A DNA stretch of 64,000 bases from Paraburkholderia sp. HP33-1 (lineage in GTDB: Bacteria; Pseudomonadota; Gammaproteobacteria; Burkholderiales; Burkholderiaceae). The DNA is taken from assembly GCF_021390595.1 (NCBI RefSeq), contig NZ_JAJEJR010000001.1, positions 310,001 to 374,000 on the forward strand, read 5' to 3'. The translations under genes were made by a program, and so were the position numbers. Below the pieces are notes generated by a model. It was given only the letters and a program-made list of their open reading frames with translations. It did no database searches and was not told where the DNA came from. The first letter of the stretch is position 1. The number at the start of each line of letters is the position of its first letter. Below, in pieces: positions 18,333 to 25,701 of the stretch.

Positions 18333-19061
18333 ATGCCTGCGAGCATTCTGATTGTTGAAGATGAGCCCGCAATAGCGGAACTGTTGGCCGTCAACATAAA
18401 ACAGGCGGGGTATCACCCGCTGCAGGCGCGCGACGTCGATGCCGCGAATGCACTGGTGGCAGAGGTGTTGCCCGACCTCATCGTCCTCGACTGGATGCTG
18501 CCGGGAACATCTGGCCTGGTTTTTCTCCGAAGGCTACGTGCCGATTCGCGAACAGGAGAAGTGCCGGTCATCATGCTAACGGCCCGCACGCAGGAAGAGG
18601 ATTCGGTGGATGGTCTTGAGGCAGGTGCCGACGACTACATGGCCAAGCCTTTCTCCCCTAAGGAACTGGTCGCTCGCATCAAGGCGGTTCTGCGCCGGTA
18701 CGCTCCCCAGCTCACCAATGATGTCGTGACGGTAAATGGGCTGACGCTCGACCCGTCGACACACCGGGTCTATGTCCAAGAGAACGGCGTCGAGCTACCA
18801 GTGCGTCTCGGCCCGACAGAGTTCAAGCTTCTGCATTTTTTCCTGACACACCCGGAGCGTGTCCACAGCCGGACTCTCGTTCTCGAGCAAGTCTGGGGCG
18901 ACCATGTTCTCATCGAGGAGCGCACAGTCGACGTGCATATCAAACGGCTCCGGTCCGCACTGAAACTGGTCGGGTATGAGGCCATCGTCGAAACCGTACG
19001 TGGCAGCGGCTACAGGCTTACGCGACTGCCGCTAACACACCACATGGAGAACGCGGCGTAG
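18333..19061 (+). CDS. phoB: PhoB-type response regulator
   Basis: 242 residues. The receiver domain (1-120) has the acidic pocket Glu-Asp-Glu near residue 10, the phospho-acceptor Asp in Val-Leu-Asp-Trp-Met-Leu-Pro and the conserved Lys of Ala-Lys-Pro-Phe. An OmpR/PhoB winged helix follows, with recognition helix Arg-Thr-Val-Asp-Val-His-Ile-Lys-Arg-Leu-Arg. The start at 18333 has GAAGGAGA 5-8 bases upstream; frames extending into phoU are ignored. It should bind the Pho boxes at 13725-13772. No phoR follows, so activation must rely on a kinase encoded elsewhere. Confidence 0.93.
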   Translation: MPASILIVEDEPAIAELLAVNIKQAGYHPLQARDVDAANALVAEVLPDLIVLDWMLPGTSGLVFLRRLRADSRTGEVPVIMLTARTQEEDSVDGLEAGADDYMAKPFSPKELVARIKAVLRRYAPQLTNDVVTVNGLTLDPSTHRVYVQENGVELPVRLGPTEFKLLHFFLTHPERVHSRTLVLEQVWGDHVLIEERTVDVHIKRLRSALKLVGYEAIVETVRGSGYRLTRLPLTHHMENAA

Positions 19062-19133
19062 CCAGCGCATCGTGAAGCATTGCATTGGCACTGTTTTTCA
19101 ACCGGGCATTCTGGATAGAACAGGCGGCAGGAC

Positions 19134-19418
19134 GTGAAGGCTATTAGACACCACGAGGAATCAGGGGGTGCGCACCGGACGGGCAACGCTACCCCGAAGG
19201 ACCAGCCGGTCCTGAGTTCGCGGGAAAAGCACTACCTCGTCTGGGGGATTCTCCGACTCACCCTCGGTGTTCTGCAGATGACGTTCGCCGCAGCCGCCAT
19301 CCTTCACCTGATTTTTGTTGGCCTGACGCCAGCCACTCTCAGTTACGCAGCTGTCGCGACGATTGCAACGTTGTTGAGCCGGCTACTGTTTCACGGTCGC
19401 AGAGGACCTCACCGGTGA
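19134..19418 (+). CDS. Small two-helix membrane protein of unknown function
   Basis: 94 residues from a GTG start: a hydrophilic N-terminus (about 30 residues), then two hydrophobic segments (about 38-65 and 69-88) and a basic end. I do not recognise the family. It lies between phoB and an arsR on the same strand. Codon use is like its neighbours. The ribosome site is weak (GGCAGGAC), so the start is uncertain. Confidence 0.5.
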   Translation: MKAIRHHEESGGAHRTGNATPKDQPVLSSREKHYLVWGILRLTLGVLQMTFAAAAILHLIFVGLTPATLSYAAVATIATLLSRLLFHGRRGPHR

Positions 19419-19558
19419 CGGCCAACTTGCGGCCCTGCCTGTGTGTGATGGTGGCGGCGCTGCCTTCGCGAGAAAGGCAACCCACAAAACTGACCCGTCG
19501 CGCCGCTGACATCTCAATGGCGTTAGAATCATCGACTTATCTTGACGACTTGCTCATC

Positions 19559-19900
19559 ATGAAGGAAAAAGACGCCATCAAAGCCTTGTCCGCGTTGGCC
19601 CAGCCCACGCGCCTCGGCATTTTTCGATTGCTCGTGACGGCCGGGCCGGACGGGTTGAGCGTGGGCGTTATCCAGGAGCAACTGGAACTGGCGAGTGCGA
19701 CGCTGTCCTTTCACCTGAAAGAGCTGACGCACGCCGGTCTGGTGACGTCACGCCAGGAGGGTCGCTTCGTCTACTACGCGCCGGAAATCGAGTGCATGAA
19801 CGACCTGGTCGGTTTCCTTACCGAAAACTGTTGCCAGGGAGTGGATTCGGCCGCCTGTACGCCGAAGAAGAAGGTGAAGTGCAAGCCGGTTCCTGCGTGA
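19559..19900 (+). CDS. arsR: ArsR-family repressor with C-terminal Cys pair
   Basis: 113 residues with an ArsR winged helix (Ala-Leu-Ala-Gln-Pro-Thr-Arg-Leu; recognition helix Ser-Ala-Thr-Leu-Ser-Phe-His-Leu-Lys-Glu-Leu). It lacks the Cys-Val-Cys of E. coli ArsR in helix 3. Instead it has Glu-Asn-Cys-Cys followed seven residues later by Cys, resembling the As(III) site of the Acidithiobacillus-type ArsR. The start at 19559 is set by homology with the second ArsR at 20544; no clear ribosome site is visible and the frame is open further upstream. Confidence 0.88.
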   Translation: MKEKDAIKALSALAQPTRLGIFRLLVTAGPDGLSVGVIQEQLELASATLSFHLKELTHAGLVTSRQEGRFVYYAPEIECMNDLVGFLTENCCQGVDSAACTPKKKVKCKPVPA

Positions 19901-20038
19901 CCTGACTCCGAAGCGATAACGCTGCCCAGAAACGAAGCGCCATGGGATGTGAATGCCCGTCGCCACTGGGGAATCAGTTCCATCTGAAGTGAATTCCGTG
20001 CGAAGCGGGAAGAGAATTGCGCCTCCCGACGGCCGCCC

Positions 20039-20060
20039 TTGGGCGGCCGTTTGCTTTGAT
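20039..20060. terminator. Terminator between convergent arsR and arsI
   Basis: 10-base arms (20039-20048 and 20051-20060) form a perfect GC-rich stem, followed on the plus strand by a T-rich tail (TTGCTTTG). Fits a terminator for arsR, possibly acting on both strands. Confidence 0.75.
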
Positions 20061-20069
20061 GCCGCAGAT

Positions 20070-20543
20070 TCAGCAGCACCCCACATTTTTCTCTATAACG
20101 GCCGGAATTGAAGTGGCCGGACCACAGCAGGCCCCTCCCGCCGCGGAAGCAGCGGCTTGTCGGCTGTCCGCCCCGAACATGGGAATACCGCCGAGCGTAT
20201 GATACGTTTCCCAAGGCACGCCGGCCGGGTCCTGCGTCCAGTATTTGTTCGAACTTGCATAGCAGCACTGGGCGCCAGGCTGGTCGTCTACCGCGACGCT
20301 GCCGGCGACGACCTGCTCGCGAAGAGCCGCTAGCTCCTCGTCACTGTCGACCTGAAAGCCGAGGTGATTGACGCCAGTTTCCCCGCCGCGCGCTGAGATG
20401 GCGAAGTTCATGCGTGGGTCCTCGAGCATCCACTTCGCGTAGTCGTCCTTGAGTACCGTAGGCTCCGCGCCGAACATGCTGCTATAGAAACGCACGCTTT
20501 CGTCAAGCTTCGGGACAACAACGTGCACGTGAAATCGCTTCAT
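20070..20543 (-). CDS. arsI: ArsI C-As lyase (vicinal oxygen chelate family)
   Basis: 157 residues of the ArsI/CadI-type glyoxalase fold. Metal ligands are visible as His in the first strand (Phe-His-Val-His), His in Gly-Val-Asn-His-Leu-Gly-Phe, and Glu in Pro-Trp-Glu-Thr-Tyr. The thiol pair in Gly-Ala-Gln-Cys-Cys-Tyr matches the organoarsenical-binding Cys pair of ArsI. The enzyme demethylates trivalent methylarsenicals, and splits aromatic arsenicals, in an Fe(II)- and O2-dependent reaction. A Cys-rich tail (Gly-Gly-Ala-Cys-Cys-Gly and terminal Cys-Cys) is extra. It is last gene of arsH-arsR-arsI; its ATG directly abuts the arsR stop. Confidence 0.9.
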   Translation of the reverse strand: MKRFHVHVVVPKLDESVRFYSSMFGAEPTVLKDDYAKWMLEDPRMNFAISARGGETGVNHLGFQVDSDEELAALREQVVAGSVAVDDQPGAQCCYASSNKYWTQDPAGVPWETYHTLGGIPMFGADSRQAAASAAGGACCGPATSIPAVIEKNVGCC

Positions 20544-20882
20544 TTACGCCTCCGTTTCGTTGGCCGCGCAGCCGCATTGCTCTGCTTGCTCCGCCGCGCA
20601 GCAGTTCTCCATCAGGAAATCCATGAGCGTCTGCATGTGGTCATAGCTGGCGCAGTAGATGATGAACCGGCCCTGACTCTCGCCTTCTATGAGCCCCGCG
20701 TTTGCGAGCTCCTTCAGGTGAAATGACAGCGTCGGCGCAGGCAGCCCCAGCTTTTCAGCGATGGCGCCAGGACTCATGCCCGAGCGTCCGGCTGTCACCA
20801 GAAGGCGGAAGACCGCGAGACGGGTCTCGTGCGCAAGCGCCGCGAGCGCTTTGACTGCCAACTTCGAATCGAGGGTTGCCAT
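20544..20882 (-). CDS. arsR: ArsR-family repressor of the arsH-arsR-arsI operon
   Basis: 112 residues, clearly similar to the ArsR at 19559 (Ala-Leu-Ala-His-Glu-Thr-Arg-Leu-Ala-Val-Phe; Ala-Pro-Thr-Leu-Ser-Phe-His-Leu-Lys-Glu-Leu). The sensing cysteines are again C-terminal: Glu-Asn-Cys-Cys and a downstream Cys-Gly-Cys. The ATG at 20882 has GAGG 6 bases upstream. A GTG immediately before it is a possible alternative. It lies between arsH and arsI with almost no spacing, so it is autoregulated with them, probably through the dyad at 21690. Confidence 0.9.
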   Translation of the reverse strand: MATLDSKLAVKALAALAHETRLAVFRLLVTAGRSGMSPGAIAEKLGLPAPTLSFHLKELANAGLIEGESQGRFIIYCASYDHMQTLMDFLMENCCAAEQAEQCGCAANETEA

Positions 20883-20891
20883 CACAGTCCT

Positions 20892-21668
20892 CTATTGATT
20901 ACTCGCCTGAGCGTCCTTGCGAGAATGGTCGGCGATTGCCCGGGAAGCCAGGTCGGTCGCGGGGTCGAGCGGACGGCCGTCCTGCACGCGCTCGCTGTAA
21001 CGGTTGACCAGATAGTCGGCGCGGCCGCGAAGCAGCAGCGTGAACTTCACAAGTTCTTCCATCACGTCGACCAGGCGGTCGTAGTAGGACGAAGGCTTCA
21101 TCCGACCATTCTCTTCGAACTCCTCGAACGCCTTTGCGACGGAGCTCTGATTTGGGATGGTGAACATGCGCATCCAGCGTCCAAGCTGACGAAGCTGGTT
21201 CACCGAATTGAACGACTGGGAACCACCGCTGACCTGCATGACAGCAAGCGTGCGACCCTGCGTGGGGCGGATGCCACCGCTGACAAGTGGCAAGTGGTCA
21301 ATCTGCGTCTTAATCAGACCGGTGATGGTGCCGTGACGCTCCGGGCTGCACCACACGTGACCCTCGGACCACAGCGACAGCTCGAGCAGTTCCTTCACCT
21401 TCGGATGGTTCTTCACGTCGACGTCGTCTGCGTGCGGCAGACCGCGCGGGTCGAAAATCCGCGTTTCCGCACCGAACGTCTGCAACAGGCGAGCGGCTTC
21501 CTCGACGAGCAACCGTGAATACGACCGCTCACGCAGCGAACCGTACAGCAGCAGAATCCTTACCGGCGGCTGCCCCTCCATTCCGAGGCGTGCTGCGATA
21601 TCGGTGTCGAAAAAATCTGTCCTGGCGGCCGGGAAACTCCGGTCGTCATTGATTGCGTGAACTGTCAT
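20892..21668 (-). CDS. arsH: ArsH organoarsenical oxidase (NADPH-dependent FMN reductase family)
   Basis: 258 residues. A flavodoxin-like domain has the phosphate-binding Gly-Ser-Leu-Arg-Glu-Arg-Ser-Tyr-Ser segment near residue 39 and the Pro-Glu-Arg-His-Gly motif for FMN (about residue 105). The long N- and C-terminal extensions are typical of ArsH rather than short azoreductases. ArsH oxidises trivalent methyl- and aryl-arsenicals to less toxic pentavalent forms, complementing ArsI. First gene of the minus-strand operon, divergent from the gene at 21826. Confidence 0.93.
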   Translation of the reverse strand: MTVHAINDDRSFPAARTDFFDTDIAARLGMEGQPPVRILLLYGSLRERSYSRLLVEEAARLLQTFGAETRIFDPRGLPHADDVDVKNHPKVKELLELSLWSEGHVWCSPERHGTITGLIKTQIDHLPLVSGGIRPTQGRTLAVMQVSGGSQSFNSVNQLRQLGRWMRMFTIPNQSSVAKAFEEFEENGRMKPSSYYDRLVDVMEELVKFTLLLRGRADYLVNRYSERVQDGRPLDPATDLASRAIADHSRKDAQASNQ

Positions 21669-21689
21669 CTCATTACCCTGCTATTTGAC

Positions 21690-21709
21690 ATTTCCAATTG
21701 TATGGAGGC
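21690..21709. promoter_or_regulatory. Candidate ArsR operator upstream of arsH
   Basis: Contains TCCA (21693-21696), six bases and TGGA (21703-21706), the same half-sites and spacing as at 13645 and 21786. It lies 22 bases before the arsH start. Confidence 0.6.
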
Positions 21710-21785
21710 GTTTGGTCGATTCAAGGCTGCTTTGCAGCGCCTGCCGAATACGACCATCATCGCTTCGATACTTGCATTCTACTAT

Positions 21786-21805
21786 ATTTCCGTTATTCTG
21801 GAAAT
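21786..21805. promoter_or_regulatory. Candidate ArsR operator upstream of the 21826 gene
   Basis: Best of the three sites: ATTTCC and GGAAAT arms are perfect inverses around an 8-base centre (21786-21805), placed 20 bases before the ATG at 21826, just ahead of its GGAGG. Confidence 0.65.
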
Positions 21806-21825
21806 GTGAAAATTTGGAGGCCGCC

Positions 21826-22527
21826 ATGGACTGCGAAAACGGGTTGCCGACTGAACCGCTCTTGCCGTTGTCAGCAGGGTGGCATTGCCGCTCGATGCTG
21901 GGATTCGTCATGCTGACGGCACACGGGCGAACTGCGAGCTCAGCGACACCATCTGCTGGAGGGCGCCCACCGCCGAAGTCAGGCTATGCGTCTTTCCCGG
22001 CCGACGCGGCAAGGGCGTTTGAGTTGGAAACAGGGTACGCGACCTCAGGGATTGCGTTATCGGCTGCGGATGACGAGAAACTCGACCTTGCACGATTCCT
22101 GGCTACGGACGGCTCGTCGGCTGCTGTTCTTGTGTTGGATGCCCGAGTCCTGAGCCGTGTCTGGCCGCCATGTGACTGGAAGACGCCGTTGGTGTTAGTC
22201 CGCAATCGTCTCGCCGACGAGGGTTCGACGTTTTTCGTCGCCTTGACCACGCGCCGTGAGTCAGGTGGGGTCATCGGGGCGTTGGCAAGCCTGCGGGAGC
22301 GGCTGGTTGCGAGCCGCGTTCAGCGATATAGCAATCGGGAGGGAATTGGCTTTCTCGGTTCCATACAGGTCGCACCGCAAATTACCGCCACACGCCGTAT
22401 GGACCCGCTTCACGAGCGGGTGGCCGCTGTCATCGCGCACAGACTCGCCTCGACAACGTTCTTTTGCTGCGACGCTTTTCGCATCGGTAGCGGCGCCATC
22501 AACAAACTGAGCCAGATGAGAGGCTAA
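21826..22527 (+). CDS. Unrecognised soluble protein divergent from arsH
   Basis: 233 residues. I do not recognise the family. The start at 21826 is well supported (GGAGG 6 bases upstream); the longer frame from 21685 would run through the operator. There is no signal peptide and no long TM helix. The middle has alternating hydrophobic strands and helices (Ala-Ala-Val-Leu-Val-Leu-Asp; Ser-Thr-Phe-Phe-Val-Ala-Leu-Thr-Thr-Arg-Arg), suggesting an alpha/beta fold. A Cys-Cys pair lies near the C-terminus (Thr-Phe-Phe-Cys-Cys-Asp). It sits 3 bases before an MFS gene, behind a candidate ArsR site, so it is probably an arsenic-induced accessory protein of that transporter unit. Confidence 0.7.
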   Translation: MDCENGLPTEPLLPLSAGWHCRSMLGFVMLTAHGRTASSATPSAGGRPPPKSGYASFPADAARAFELETGYATSGIALSAADDEKLDLARFLATDGSSAAVLVLDARVLSRVWPPCDWKTPLVLVRNRLADEGSTFFVALTTRRESGGVIGALASLRERLVASRVQRYSNREGIGFLGSIQVAPQITATRRMDPLHERVAAVIAHRLASTTFFCCDAFRIGSGAINKLSQMRG

Positions 22528-22530
22528 AAA

Positions 22531-23793
22531 TTGAGCACGATGTCGGGTCGCGACGGGAACGCCAGCCAGAAGACCGCACCAGCAGACAGCCACGACAGGC
22601 TCGTGACGTGGGCCCTGGCGCTGGCGCAGCTCGTCTCGTGGGGCTCCGTCTACTATTCTTTTTCGCTTCTGGTCGTGCCCATGGAACAGACCATGGGCTG
22701 GAGCAGGACAGCGACAAATGCCGCGCTCTCGATAGGGTTGCTAGTTTCTGGCTTCGCTGCCTATCCCATTGGACGCTGGATTGACCATGGACTCGGACGC
22801 AGGGTGATGGTCGTCGGCTCGGTCATCGCCGCAGCTATGCTGCTGCTCTGGGCCGGTGCGCAGTCGCTGTCGGTGCTCTTTGTAGCATGGATTGGTCTCG
22901 GCATCTCCATGGCGGCGACGTTCTACGACCCCGTCTTCGCCGTCGTCACGCACCGGTATCCGCGAAGCTTCCGAACCAGAATCACGCTCATCACACTAGT
23001 CGCAGGATTTGCCAGCACGGTCTTCATACCGCTGACCCAGTTGCTGGTTGGCTCGGTCGGGTGGCGCACATCGCTTGTAGTTCTCGCGGCACTGAACCTG
23101 ACTATCTGTTTGCCTATCCATGTGCTGGCAATCCGTTCTTCGCGCGCTGACCCGGGCGCCCGGCCAACCAATGGTGCCGTAAAGCTGGCCAACGAGGCAG
23201 CTACACGTCGCGCGCTCCGTTCTCCAATTTTCTGGGCGCTCGCGGTGTGCTTCACAGCCTACTACGCGACGTTCGCGGCGCTCACTTTCCATCTGGTGCC
23301 GCTCATGGTCGAGCGCGGCGTGTCGAACGCAGTGCTCGTCACGACCATGGCGCTTATCGGTCCGGCTCAGGTCGCCGCGCGGGCCGTCTGGTTCGCCTTC
23401 GGCCGAACGGTTCATGTAAGTGCCGTGGGCATCGTCATCGTGACGCTGTTCCCGCTCTCGACCGTTGTCCTGATAACTGCTGGTCACTCGGCCGCGCTTC
23501 TATGGCTGTTCGCGCTTTGCTACGGCGCTGCGAACGGCATGATGACTATCCTCCGCGGTACCATCGTTCAGGACCTGATGTGGACCGAAGGCTACGGTGC
23601 GGTCAGCGGCATGCTTTCGTTCCCGTCGAATGTCGCCAAGGGCATAGCACCGATTGCCGCGGCTAGCATCTGGAGCTTTACTCATGGTTATGTAGCCCTT
23701 GAGTGGACCGTGTTTCTCGTCTCGATACTGTCAGCAATCGCGTTCATTGCGGCTGTTCGGGTTAGCCGTCATGCCGCAACCAGTGCAGCTTGA
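22531..23793 (+). CDS. MFS transporter of the ars cluster
   Basis: 420 residues with 12 predicted TM helices and the MFS loop 2-3 motif Gly-Arg-Trp-Ile-Asp-His-Gly-Leu-Gly-Arg-Arg. A TTG start at 22531 is supported by GAGAGG 7 bases upstream; the ATG at 22540 is the alternative. Located in an arsenic operon with arsN2, it could export an arsenical (ArsK-like exporters are MFS proteins) or an antibiotic such as arsinothricin. It is not obviously ArsJ: no GAPDH gene accompanies it. The substrate is inferred only from context. Confidence 0.82.
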   Translation: MSTMSGRDGNASQKTAPADSHDRLVTWALALAQLVSWGSVYYSFSLLVVPMEQTMGWSRTATNAALSIGLLVSGFAAYPIGRWIDHGLGRRVMVVGSVIAAAMLLLWAGAQSLSVLFVAWIGLGISMAATFYDPVFAVVTHRYPRSFRTRITLITLVAGFASTVFIPLTQLLVGSVGWRTSLVVLAALNLTICLPIHVLAIRSSRADPGARPTNGAVKLANEAATRRALRSPIFWALAVCFTAYYATFAALTFHLVPLMVERGVSNAVLVTTMALIGPAQVAARAVWFAFGRTVHVSAVGIVIVTLFPLSTVVLITAGHSAALLWLFALCYGAANGMMTILRGTIVQDLMWTEGYGAVSGMLSFPSNVAKGIAPIAAASIWSFTHGYVALEWTVFLVSILSAIAFIAAVRVSRHAATSAA

Positions 23794-23828
23794 GCCCGTT
23801 TCCTTGTCCGCCTAATAATAGGTCCGCC

Positions 23829-24263
23829 ATGAAGATACGTGCCGCACGAAGCGAAGACCTTGATGCCATCAAAGCATTGCTCGCGGAGAACGGGTTGCCG
23901 GTCGCTGATGTCGATGCAGCGTTGCTCGACGACTTCACGGTCGCGGAAGACGTAGACGGCATGATTGTCGGCAGCGTGGGGCTTGAACGATTTGGTCGCA
24001 GCGCGTTGCTACGGTCGCTCGCTACTTCCAGAAAGGTCCGAAAGCAGGGGCTCGGTACGAGAATGCTGGCCCATGCGGAGTTAATAGCGCGAACGGCGGA
24101 CGTTTGCGAATTGTGGCTACTTACGACGACGGCGGCCGACTTCTTCCGAAGCTCTGGATACACAGATGCCGCGCGGACCACTGCACCTGCTGAAGTACAG
24201 GCGAGCCTTCAGTTTGCCCACCTCTGTCCGGCGAGCGCCGTCTGCATGAAACTGACACTGTGA
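23829..24263 (+). CDS. arsN2: ArsN2-type GNAT N-acetyltransferase
   Basis: 144 residues of the GNAT fold: the N-terminal Met-Lys-Ile-Arg-Ala-Ala strand, and an acetyl-CoA-binding motif A resembling Val-Arg-Lys-Gln-Gly-Leu-Gly-Thr-Arg (Arg/Gln-X-X-Gly-X-Gly/Thr). A Tyr/Phe-Phe-Arg-Ser-Ser-Gly-Tyr segment near residue 110 is the usual GNAT motif B end. Sequence and context match ArsN-type acetyltransferases in ars operons, some of which acetylate the antibiotic arsinothricin. Start at 23829, 35 bases after the MFS gene. The substrate is not shown by sequence. Confidence 0.82.
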   Translation: MKIRAARSEDLDAIKALLAENGLPVADVDAALLDDFTVAEDVDGMIVGSVGLERFGRSALLRSLATSRKVRKQGLGTRMLAHAELIARTADVCELWLLTTTAADFFRSSGYTDAARTTAPAEVQASLQFAHLCPASAVCMKLTL

Positions 24264-25701
24264 GACACGGGGGAGGCAGTTGAATATTTGGCCGTATGTA
24301 TCGGCTTTTCAAAAAGTGAACGGACAATTCTTATAAATCAATGGCTTATGTTGGATTCTGGATGAGCTCAGTACCGGTTTGACCACTGAGAAACATCGGG
24401 AAACTGGCGGGACCAACTGCTCGTAGCGAAAGAAGCAACGACTACATGGCGCGCTTGTCTTGGGTTGTCTGTTTTGCGGCGCCCCCGCAGATATTCCTCG
24501 CTTTGTAACCTGCGCGTTCCTCGAGCATCGAAATAGCCCCATGTCGCTCGAACTTGCCGACAACTGACGAATGGACCTATGGATTCAACCCTGCGCACCA
24601 TGCGCTGACCTTGCTGGCAAGTCGGCGACTGAACCACCTCATCACGACCTTGCGCTCAATGGTGGGGGTGCAGTGCAGGATGAGGTCCATCATGTTGGGT
24701 TCCGAATAAAGAAAGACCTGCGACCCTAATTGTTGGCCGTGCCGCCACGGCTGCATATTCGTGGAACCAGACTGCTGCGGTGGCGGGAATGCGACGTTGA
24801 TGCGTGGCTTGCCGAACAGGTTCCGTCCGCCATGAAGGTTCGTGCCGCACAAAGTGACGACATCAAGGTCGTGAGCGCAGCAGTTTCTGGAAAGACTCAT
24901 GCACGAGTCATATTTGTAGCCGACCGTATTCAATACCGTCTTGAGTCGTCGGAGAGCCGCCTAGTGGTCTTTCGTCTCTGAACAACCGGCTACGTTATGG
25001 GGCATAGCGAATGTCGCCGGTCCCCGGCAAATGGTGTCGCTGAAAGCCTGCCGGGTACGGCCCACGTGCCGCTCCGCACCGAAGGTTCAAAGCGATTTAT
25101 ATGAGCATTTCATTAGGGAATTGACGAGGTCGATGAATTTGACTATCTTCACATCAACCAGTCGCACGCTTGGTCTCGCGCGCCGTTCAAGTGGCAGTAG
25201 GTGAAGAAGACCGTTGGGCACTTTTCTGACTGGAAGCATATTTGTCCCTTAGAAGCCTTTCTCCAATTTGAACAGGTAGAGGCAGTAGTCATTGGACGAA
25301 TCCATCCAAATCTCTTGGAGGATTCGGCGTGTCTATTAGGTCTTACTGCCTGTTTGAATTTCTTCACACGAATTTCACACCTCGCTGCAGTCAGCCGTTG
25401 CTGCAGTGCTGCGCTCGTCGACCGTCGAAAGCGAACCTCCATCCAACTGGTTTCGAACCAGTCCGAAGGTCGTCAGCGACTCCTTTGTGCCGTCCTCTAT
25501 GCCGACCACGCGCGAGCCAGACCCGACTCGCTACCCATCAGACGCGAGGCACTTCTGTAGCCAACCGGACGACGCTCCGGTCAGCCATGCATGGCGTGCT
25601 GATTGGAAGCTCCGCGGCACGTTCTAATCAAATCGACCTCGCTTTTTGCGCGATTCGTTTATGCCAGCCTGGTTTTCGCGAATCACACTGGGAGTGTGGA
25701 C
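24264..25701. other. Degenerate 1.4-kb region between ars genes and recombinases
   Basis: No frame here has a convincing product. Several short open frames on both strands look accidental. It holds the arsN-like 5' remnant at 24823. From about 24577 to 24750 on the minus strand there is a coherent-looking but unassigned peptide. Base composition falls toward the AT-rich recombinase genes. It looks like decayed cargo. Confidence 0.6.
24823..24872 (+). pseudogene. 5' fragment of a second arsN2-like gene
   Basis: The GTCCGCC-ATG-AAG context and the first nine codons (Met-Lys-Val-Arg-Ala-Ala-Gln-Ser-Asp-Asp) closely match the start of arsN2 at 23829 (Met-Lys-Ile-Arg-Ala-Ala-Arg-Ser-Glu-Asp). Similarity then stops. 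Short, so chance is possible but unlikely given the shared leader bases. Confidence 0.55.

Noticed and set aside
25240..25340. Weak resemblance to arsH sequence in the degenerate region
   Set aside because: A few matching bases to the Met-Lys-Pro-Ser-Ser-Tyr-Tyr region of arsH, with gaps. Not better than chance by eye.
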